Shown in pieces: positions 1 to 5,339 of a stretch of DNA of 12,378 nt (positions are counted from its first letter, which is position 1; the number at the start of each line of letters is the position of its first letter). Source of the stretch: JBNJDJ01 sp051744845. Lineage in GTDB: Bacteria; Bacillota; Clostridia; Peptostreptococcales; Acidaminobacteraceae. Made by a program: the position numbers and the translations under genes. The DNA lies in the NCBI GenBank assembly GCA_051744845.1, contig JBNJDJ010000061.1, positions 1-12,378 of the forward strand, read 5' to 3'. Below the pieces are notes generated by a model that did no database searches, was not told where the DNA came from, and saw only the letters and a list, made by a program, of their open reading frames with translations.

Positions 1-1101
1 TATCTCTTTTAAAAGCTCAATTAGATCAATACGCATATTTTCTAAACTATTAGCCATATTCCCAATTTGGTCTTTTCTTTTTAATAAACCTTTTGGTAAC
101 TCATCACTAAAATCACCACTAGAGATTTTTTCAAGGTTTTTAATCATTAAATTCATTGGATCAAATGCTTTTTTAATTGCATAAAATAAAATTACTGCAA
201 TTAATAATAAACTTATTATACTAACCATCAAAGACTGATTAATCAAAGTATCTTTAACTTGATTATAAGCTTTAAGATCTAATCCTATATTTAAAGCTCC
301 AATATGTTTTCCATCTTCATAAAAAGGTATTAATAAATCTAAAACTTCCTTTTCGTAAGTCTCAGAATAATAAAAACCTGAATATCTTTTTTCATCTTTA
401 GCTGCTGTTTTAGTCCCTATATCATCAAATGTTTCTCCTACTTTACCATTACTTCCAGCAGTTTCAACTAATTTTTTATTAAAAGAAGTAGCATAAACAA
501 TATGTTTATTACCTTCAGCAAGATTAACTAAGGTATTTTGAAGTGAATATTTATCTTTAATTTCAGATATCTTATCTGCAGATATCCCTACTTGTACATA
601 ATAATTATCATTTAATTTAATTCCACCATATTTTAAATAACCATCTCCAGCATCATTTTTTCTTGCCTTCTCTATATACTCATTTTCTTTTCCTTCAAAT
701 ACTTTATACATTGGATGATCTTTCTTATATTCATATCCCACATAATCTGAATGTGTTGATTTAATTATTTTTCTAGAGTTATCTGATATATTTATTTCTT
801 CTACGTTTAAAACATTGGCAATTTCTTTAATATCTTCATTAGTTATATTTTCTAAATCTCTAGTTTTAAATGTTTTGGAAATTGTAATCAATCGTTCTTT
901 ATAAAAATTTTCTACTATACCTTCAATAGATCTTGTTCTATTTATTTCATCATCTACATTTTCTAATAAATGAAATCCATCAGTTATTAATTGTTTTTCT
1001 AAAGCTTTAATACTTGTTTTATAATTAAAAAAACTAACCACCGATAAAGAAATACAAACTAATATTAAAACGATTAATGTAATTTTTTGCTGTAATTTCA
1101 T
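1..1101 (-). CDS. Cache/HAMP transmembrane sensor, probable methyl-accepting chemotaxis protein (3' part outside window)
   Basis: An open frame of 367 codons starts at ATG 1099-1101, behind a strong AAGGAGGT ribosome binding site, and runs without a stop to the window edge, so the C-terminal part is missing. Residues about 7-26 form a transmembrane helix. Residues 27-288 look like an extracytoplasmic sensor of the double-Cache type, with a GYLKYGG...YYVQVGIS strand pattern near 155-174 and LLIPFYEDGKHIGALNIGLDL near 256-276. A second transmembrane helix lies at about 289-309. Residues 310-363 form a HAMP linker with the typical KDQIGNMANSLENMR helix. This order is that of chemoreceptors, but a Cache-HAMP histidine kinase or diguanylate cyclase cannot be excluded because the output domain is outside the window. 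It follows the permease terminator with no obvious promoter in the 44-bp gap. Its ligand is unknown; proline or another amino acid would fit the neighbours but is only a guess. Confidence 0.85.
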   Translation of the reverse strand, partial: MKLQQKITLIVLILVCISLSVVSFFNYKTSIKALEKQLITDGFHLLENVDDEINRTRSIEGIVENFYKERLITISKTFKTRDLENITNEDIKEIANVLNVEEINISDNSRKIIKSTHSDYVGYEYKKDHPMYKVFEGKENEYIEKARKNDAGDGYLKYGGIKLNDNYYVQVGISADKISEIKDKYSLQNTLVNLAEGNKHIVYATSFNKKLVETAGSNGKVGETFDDIGTKTAAKDEKRYSGFYYSETYEKEVLDLLIPFYEDGKHIGALNIGLDLKAYNQVKDTLINQSLMVSIISLLLIAVILFYAIKKAFDPMNLMIKNLEKISSGDFSDELPKGLLKRKDQIGNMANSLENMRIDLIELLKEI

Positions 1102-1145
1102 ATAACCTCCTTGTTTTATATTTAACATATTTTATATAAAAGTAA

Positions 1146-1167
1146 AAAAATCCCCGAAGGGATTTTT
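1146..1167 (-). terminator. Rho-independent terminator with UUCG loop after the permease gene
   Basis: Read on the minus strand, a 9-bp stem (AAAAATCCC / GGGATTTTT) closes a UUCG tetraloop and is followed by further U residues. It begins one base after the permease TAA (1169-1171). The flanking A and T runs would also let it work in the plus direction, but no plus-strand gene is seen. It is the likely end of the prd transcript or of a separate permease transcript. Confidence 0.9.
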
Positions 1168-1168
1168 A

Positions 1169-2047
1169 TTACGCTGCATTTTTAATAGAATCGTCGTCTT
1201 TAGTTGCTGAATATAACATAGACCCACCAGTATAAGTAACAATACATATTACTAAGTAAGTTAAGATATTAAGTGGTAACGATTTAACTATTTGTGTAGC
1301 AATAATAACTCCTACGATACCACCGATCGTAATCGCAAGAGATGCTTTTTTATTGTAAGCTTGTTCTTTAACAAATTTAATAGAAGCAACTGGCATTAAG
1401 AATGCACAAGAACCCATCATAATAGGGAATGCTACTCTTGAAGACATACCTAACATATATACAAGTGCCATACAAGGTGCATAAAGACCAATACCAGCTG
1501 TCATTAATGCTCCTAATATAAAGTTCCCAACAACACCTATAACTAACTTAGTTCCAGAAAGTCCTATAGCTTCTCCACCAACAGGCATCCAACCTTGTTG
1601 TCCTGCAAGCATTAAACCTGCTGTAATTATTAAAGCCACTCCCATAATTAATTGGATTTTTGTTTCATCCATTTTAGCAATAATTCCAGCTCCTAAATAT
1701 GCTCCTAAAGTAGCTGCTGCTAACATTGAAACTAAAGTTACCATTTCCACTTCAATAACAGTAATAAATATAAATGCTTCTAAAACAACTGGGATTGTAC
1801 AAGAAACATTTAATGTTCCAGGAATAACTCTATCTTTTACTTGTTTAAAACTTCTTAAAAGAGTAGTAGTTGGTGCAAATGAACCTATCCCTAAAGCATC
1901 GAAAAAGTTTGTTGTAGCCCCTATTAAACCTGTCTTAATAGCTGAATTATTTTCTAAATTATCTTTATGTTCATATATATCCTTACCAAAGATAATTGCA
2001 AACCAACCTGTTAGTGCTCCTAAAACACCTAAAATTACATTAATCAT
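1169..2047 (-). CDS. TSUP (TauE/SafE) family membrane permease linked to the proline reductase operon
   Basis: The gene encodes a 292-residue, very hydrophobic protein with about eight membrane segments, including about 3-22, 85-103, 104-124, 131-149, 167-195, 205-223, 236-254 and 259-280. It shows the two-fold internal repeat of the TSUP family: GIGSFAP at 53-59 in the first half matches GIGLYAP at 185-191 in the second, each preceded by a Gly-rich helix (G40-L-I-G and G171-V-V-G). The ATG at 2045-2047 has an AAGGAGGAAGG ribosome binding site. TSUP members move sulfite, sulfonates and other small organic anions, but substrate cannot be read from this sequence. It lies 79 bp after prdF in the same direction, so release of 5-aminovalerate, uptake of proline or sulfur/selenium supply are possible roles; all are inference. 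Family assignment is fairly sure, function is not. Confidence 0.8.
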   Translation of the reverse strand: MINVILGVLGALTGWFAIIFGKDIYEHKDNLENNSAIKTGLIGATTNFFDALGIGSFAPTTTLLRSFKQVKDRVIPGTLNVSCTIPVVLEAFIFITVIEVEMVTLVSMLAAATLGAYLGAGIIAKMDETKIQLIMGVALIITAGLMLAGQQGWMPVGGEAIGLSGTKLVIGVVGNFILGALMTAGIGLYAPCMALVYMLGMSSRVAFPIMMGSCAFLMPVASIKFVKEQAYNKKASLAITIGGIVGVIIATQIVKSLPLNILTYLVICIVTYTGGSMLYSATKDDDSIKNAA

Positions 2048-2078
2048 AAATCCTTCCTCCTTAAAATATAAAAAATAT

Positions 2079-2096
2079 ATGTTTAAAATTTAACAA
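2079..2096. promoter_or_regulatory. Possible Rex-type operator upstream of the permease
   Basis: The 18-bp sequence is an imperfect inverted repeat, ATGTTTA-AAAT-TTAACAA on the plus strand. It matches the Rex redox-repressor consensus TTGTTAA-N4-TTAACAA at 12 of 14 arm positions, one arm being perfect. Rex senses the NADH/NAD+ ratio, which would suit a gene attached to an NADH-consuming pathway. The region is extremely AT-rich, so a chance match is quite possible. Confidence 0.3.
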
Positions 2097-2126
2097 ATAT
2101 AGCCAAATAAAAACTCATTTGAGCTT

Positions 2127-3131
2127 TTATAAATTAAATCCATACTTTACTGGATCGTCATCATCAATTACAAGCTGATTAAATCCTGTAATATAAGCTG
2201 CTCCTGTAATTTCTGGAATAACCGCTTCATAATCTCCAACTTTTGTTTTATCTAAAACTCTCGCTTTAAATTTAGTCCCTAAAATACTTTCATATACAAA
2301 TTTTTCATTTTTTGAAAGCAACCCTTTTGAAAAAAGAGTAGCAATTTTAGCACTAGTACCAGTTCCACAAGGCGATCTATCAAATTGTCCTTGTCCAAAC
2401 ACAACAATATTTTTATAATTAGCTTCATTACTCGAAGGTTTATCATATATTTCAACTAAATCAACTGTATTAATATATTCCATCTCTGGATGCTTAACTT
2501 CAATTTCCTTATTTATTAACTCTAATAAATCAATACCTGCTTTTTGAAGTTTAGATACATTTTCTTTTTTAACATCTATTCCTAATTCTTTAGCATCAAT
2601 AATTGCAAAGAATGATCCGCCAAATGAAATATCAAATTTAATTTTTCCGTAGTTTTTAGTTTCTAATTCAATATCTTCTTTATATAAAAACGAAGGAACA
2701 TTTACAATAGAAACTTCTTTTGCTTTATCATTTTCAATTTTTACATCAGCAGAAATTAAACCTGCAGGTGTATCTAACTTTACTTCTGTCGTTGGAGCTT
2801 TCATCTCTACCATTCCTGTTTCTACAGCAACTGTAGCAGCGCCAATTGAACCGTGACCACACATATTTAAATATCCGCCACCATCCATAAATACAATACC
2901 GAAATCTGCTTCATTATTTGAAGGTTCTGTAATTATAGATCCAAACATATCGTTATGTCCTCTAGGCTCATGCATAACAGAAGTTCTAATATGATCTAAT
3001 TCATTAATTAAAAAGTCTTTTTTCTCAGCCATAGTATTACCTTTAACTTTAGGAGTACCACTCATAATTATTCTTGTAGGCTCTCCCATTGTATGTGAAT
3101 CAATAACATGAATATTATTTTTAAACTTCAT
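2127..3131 (-). CDS. prdF: Proline racemase PrdF
   Basis: This 334-residue cytoplasmic enzyme interconverts L- and D-proline and so feeds D-proline to the reductase. Both catalytic cysteines of the PLP-independent proline racemase family are present: Cys91 in NMCGHGSIG and Cys255 in DRSPCGTGTS. These match the two-base mechanism, in which one Cys takes and the other gives the alpha proton. The length is normal for the family, and the N-terminal HVIDSHTMGEPTRI block is also typical. The start is ATG 3129-3131, with an AAAGGATGA ribosome binding site that overlaps the prdE stop; the two genes are 6 bp apart, so translation is probably coupled. 4-Hydroxyproline epimerases share this fold and motifs, but the position as last core gene of a complete prd operon makes proline racemase much more likely. 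Confidence 0.95.
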   Translation of the reverse strand: MKFKNNIHVIDSHTMGEPTRIIMSGTPKVKGNTMAEKKDFLINELDHIRTSVMHEPRGHNDMFGSIITEPSNNEADFGIVFMDGGGYLNMCGHGSIGAATVAVETGMVEMKAPTTEVKLDTPAGLISADVKIENDKAKEVSIVNVPSFLYKEDIELETKNYGKIKFDISFGGSFFAIIDAKELGIDVKKENVSKLQKAGIDLLELINKEIEVKHPEMEYINTVDLVEIYDKPSSNEANYKNIVVFGQGQFDRSPCGTGTSAKIATLFSKGLLSKNEKFVYESILGTKFKARVLDKTKVGDYEAVIPEITGAAYITGFNQLVIDDDDPVKYGFNL

Positions 3132-3137
3132 TTATGA

Positions 3138-3605
3138 TCATCCTTTCTTTTGCATTTTTAATTTTAACATTGCCAATGCTTTTTTAGCATCTAATTTGTT
3201 AACAGTATTTTGTCCAACAACTTCTGTTTCGATGCCTTTTTCTGATTTGTTAAAGTCAACAATTGTATCCATATACTTATTTTTAACAACAAATTTTGCT
3301 TGTGTACCTATAAAACTTAAACCTACTACTGGTACATCTATTTTCCCAATTTCGTTAAATGTATTTGCATAATCCACATGAGAATTACCCCAACCATCTA
3401 TTGAAAAAATAACACCATCTGAACGCATTCCTTCTATCCATTTTGCTGCTCTTTTTCCAACAAAATATTTTTCTTCATTTGATTGAGGAGTTCCTACTAG
3501 TATAATCCCTTGTAGGTCAATATCGTCATCTGAATCAACTACATCTAATAAAGGATCTCTAAAGTGATGTAAACTTGTTTCTTTTGTTGAAGGTCCTATA
3601 CCCAT
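3138..3605 (-). CDS. prdE: Proline reductase cluster protein PrdE (homologous to the pyruvoyl half of PrdA)
   Basis: The 155-residue protein is collinear with residues 423-574 of PrdA from this window. Shared blocks include IGPxxKETSxHxFRxPL, VDL/IDLxGII.VG.PQ, GxGNxHxDxA, VVG...Q...VV and D.NKS..GIE.E. In PrdA this half follows the cleaved Thr-Cys bond and carries the pyruvoyl group. In PrdE the matching start is Met-Gly-Ile-Gly, so the pyruvoyl-forming Cys is absent and no cofactor of that kind can form. ATG 3603-3605 follows a GGAGG site that directly abuts the prdD amber stop. PrdE probably partners PrdD as an accessory or assembly factor, or as a non-catalytic subunit; its exact role is not visible here. 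The gene ends in TGA-TCA-TAA, and the TGA is taken as a true stop. Confidence 0.9.
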   Translation of the reverse strand: MGIGPSTKETSLHHFRDPLLDVVDSDDDIDLQGIILVGTPQSNEEKYFVGKRAAKWIEGMRSDGVIFSIDGWGNSHVDYANTFNEIGKIDVPVVGLSFIGTQAKFVVKNKYMDTIVDFNKSEKGIETEVVGQNTVNKLDAKKALAMLKLKMQKKG

Positions 3606-3614
3606 AATTTCCTC

Positions 3615-4367
3615 CTAAGTAAGTGCTCTTATAGCGCCATCTCTATATTCATTAGGCGTTAAATATACTGGCATATTTTTAAGCTCTATAATCGACTTTC
3701 CTCCTTTAAAACCACTAGGTTCATTACAGAAAAGTCTATTATCATACATCGCTCCTTGACCTGCAATTTGTTTTAAAATAACTACTTTTTTCTTATCTTT
3801 CTTTATCTTGTTATAAAAAGTATGTTTCTCAGTAGCTTTATTACCATTTTTATTTTTTAAAATTTCTCTAAATTCTTGGATAAATAAATCTGAAATTTCA
3901 AAAGGTATTGATGTATTTTCTCTATTAAAATCTTTTAACTCTTTTAAAATTACATCAAAATGAATGATCAAATCACCTTTTTTAGGTGTACCTGCTTTAT
4001 TTAATGCTAAATGTTTTTCTAAATCACCATCTGAAGAGCCGAAAGCACAAATTTGTTTTCCATTAGTATCTGCTCCCGTTAACATTAAATAAACTCCTGT
4101 TAAAGTATGAGTAATTCCACGTCCCATTTCTCCTAAAACTTTACTAGAAATTGGAACAAAATCCATAATAGAATTTACTTGTTTATTTAAATTATTTGTA
4201 TCTAAAATATCTATATCTATAGATTCAATCATTTCATTTTGATGTTTCAATCTATCTATAAAAGATGAGGAAATTTTTAATTCCCCATCTTCAATTTTAT
4301 TTTCAGTGCCAAACTCAACATTATCAACATGAAAAGATTTGATCACTAATCTATCTTTTTTAATCAC
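3615..4367 (-). CDS. prdD: Proline reductase cluster protein PrdD (homologous to the N-terminal core of PrdA)
   Basis: The 250-residue protein aligns along its whole length with PrdA residues about 181-423. Matching pairs include ITHTLTGVYLMLTGAD / TRVLDGVVSIVTGVD, FGSSDG / FGSSEG, KKVVILKQIAGQGAMYDN / KKVVVVKEIMGQGAMHDN and the terminal DGAIRALT / DGGIHALT. It ends exactly where PrdA is cleaved, at ...ALT. The PrdA N-terminal 180 residues have no counterpart in it. The start is GTG 4365-4367, with an AGAGGT site 7 bp away, 3 bp after the prdB stop. It belongs to the glycine/sarcosine/betaine/proline reductase B-subunit family. The likely role is a partner of PrdE in assembling, maturing or scaffolding the reductase; this is inference from homology and gene order. 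Confidence 0.9.
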   Translation of the reverse strand: MIKKDRLVIKSFHVDNVEFGTENKIEDGELKISSSFIDRLKHQNEMIESIDIDILDTNNLNKQVNSIMDFVPISSKVLGEMGRGITHTLTGVYLMLTGADTNGKQICAFGSSDGDLEKHLALNKAGTPKKGDLIIHFDVILKELKDFNRENTSIPFEISDLFIQEFREILKNKNGNKATEKHTFYNKIKKDKKKVVILKQIAGQGAMYDNRLFCNEPSGFKGGKSIIELKNMPVYLTPNEYRDGAIRALT

Positions 4368-4370
4368 AAT

Positions 4371-5093
4371 TTATACCTCTGCTACATATTCATAAGGTAA
4401 AGATATAATTTTACCTGCTGATGGAATTTCAACTAATTGTTCTAATGAATCTTTAACAATATTTTTTTGCATTTCAACATCATTAGGTGCACCTGCATTA
4501 GCTCCCATTGGTACTAACGGAGCAACTGCTCTTGGAGAACCTGTTTGTCTTACAACTGGTGGTAGTGCTGCAATAATTATTGTAGGAATACCCGATTCCT
4601 CTATCGCTCTCTGTACTAATACAGCAGAACGGTGACAAGTTCCTCAACCAGCTGTTAACAATACTGCGTCAACATCTTCATCTACTAATTTTTGTGCAAT
4701 TTCAGGACCAGTTTGATTTTTAAATTTTTCTTGGTCTCCTCCACCACCCATAAAACCAAAGTGTACTGGAGCTACTTCTTTAATAAAACCTTCATCTGCT
4801 AATTCTCTTAAACGATCTATTGGAAACATACAGTTAATATCTTTATTAACATCACCATTATCGTATCCTCCGTGAGATACCATCATTTTATCAACACTTG
4901 CATCTCCTGGAATTTCTCTATAAGTGAAGTCTCCTGCTAAATTAAAATTATCATCTTCTATTAAGTGTACACCTGCAGCTGTTGCTAAAGCTACTTTCAT
5001 ATCTTTTAAATCTTTTTCAACAGGTGTCCATACTGGATCTGGAGTAATTGGAACAAAAATCTCAGATTGTAATCCATTCACTACTTTACTCAT
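4371..5093 (-). CDS. prdB: D-proline reductase selenoprotein subunit PrdB (Sec at residue 150)
   Basis: PrdB is the selenocysteine subunit that, with pyruvoyl-PrdA, reductively cleaves D-proline to 5-aminovalerate. Reading through the in-frame TGA at 4644-4646 as Sec gives 240 residues ending at TAA 4371-4373, about 26 kDa as known for the family. The active-site stretch reads TAG-Sec-GTCHRSAVLVQRA, so Sec150 and Cys153 form the expected U-x-x-C redox pair. The region after the TGA keeps family-like sequence (IIAALPPVVRQTGSPRAVAP, PLVPMGANAGAPND), showing that the TGA is not a true stop. Start ATG 5091-5093 has a perfect AAGGAGG site. The gene starts 9 bp after the small gene upstream and ends 3 bp before prdD. 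Automated calling would give a false 149-residue protein. Confidence 0.96.
4605..4631 (-). promoter_or_regulatory. Candidate bSECIS hairpin of prdB
   Basis: In the mRNA, 12 nt after the UGA, the sequence folds into an 11-bp stem with one bulged G. The pairs are CGU/GCG (one G-U), UCU/AGA, a bulged G, then CUGUA/UACAG closing a UUAG loop. Position and shape fit a bacterial SECIS element, which lies inside the coding region just after the UGA and recruits SelB with Sec-tRNA. The fold was found by eye, not computed. Confidence 0.7.
4644..4646 (-). other. UGA recoded as selenocysteine (prdB codon 150)
   Basis: The TGA interrupts prdB in frame, and the downstream 90 codons continue the PrdB family sequence. 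It lies in the conserved AG-Sec-GTCH active-site motif and is followed at once by a candidate SECIS hairpin. Confidence 0.95.
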
Positions 5094-5102
5094 AATACCT
5101 CC

Positions 5103-5339
5103 TTATAATTTATAATTCTTATAATCATTTTTTTTATCTGACTTTTCTTTTTTTACTACAGGAAAAGTCATTTTAAATTTCACTTCCATGCCTACTTTTA
5201 TTTCGTCATCGGAAATAATCATTCGTTTAGGAACAGTTAAATCACCTAAACGACCTTTTAAATCCATCGAAACTAAGCCATCTTTGACAGCAGTTATAAT
5301 CCCTTCGATAGATATTTCTTTATTTTCATAACTTTTCAT
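5103..5339 (-). CDS. Small conserved-looking protein between prdA and prdB
   Basis: The gene encodes 78 residues. Its ATG 5337-5339 overlaps the prdA stop as TAATG, so it is probably translated by reinitiation after prdA. It ends 9 bp before prdB, and its TAA merges into the prdB ribosome binding site. Residues 8-62 alternate hydrophobic and charged positions (ISIEGIITAVKDGLVSMDLKG, then a VGMEVKFKMTF strand), which suggests a small beta-rich fold. The C-terminal tail (63-78) is very Lys-rich. There is no signal peptide, membrane segment or Cys. A small hypothetical gene at this position is, as I recall, also present in other clostridial prd operons, and the sequence recalls the family named CBO2463/CBO2479; this is from memory and unchecked. 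A role in reductase assembly or PrdA maturation is plausible but unproven. Confidence 0.8.
   Translation of the reverse strand: MKSYENKEISIEGIITAVKDGLVSMDLKGRLGDLTVPKRMIISDDEIKVGMEVKFKMTFPVVKKEKSDKKNDYKNYKL

Noticed and set aside
1102..1145. Promoter for the chemoreceptor gene after the permease terminator
   Set aside because: The stretch is nearly all A and T, so TATAAA-like words occur by chance, and no convincing -35 lies at the right distance.
2110..2128. Possible terminator just after prdF
   Set aside because: The hairpin is only CTC/GAG plus A-T pairs with a bulged G, overlaps the prdF stop, and has no clean U-run. It is too weak to call, so readthrough into the permease gene is possible.
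3138..3140. TGA at the end of prdE as a third selenocysteine codon
   Set aside because: Only one sense codon (TCA) follows before TAA, the prdE half aligns fully with PrdA without it, and the bases serve as part of the prdF ribosome binding site.
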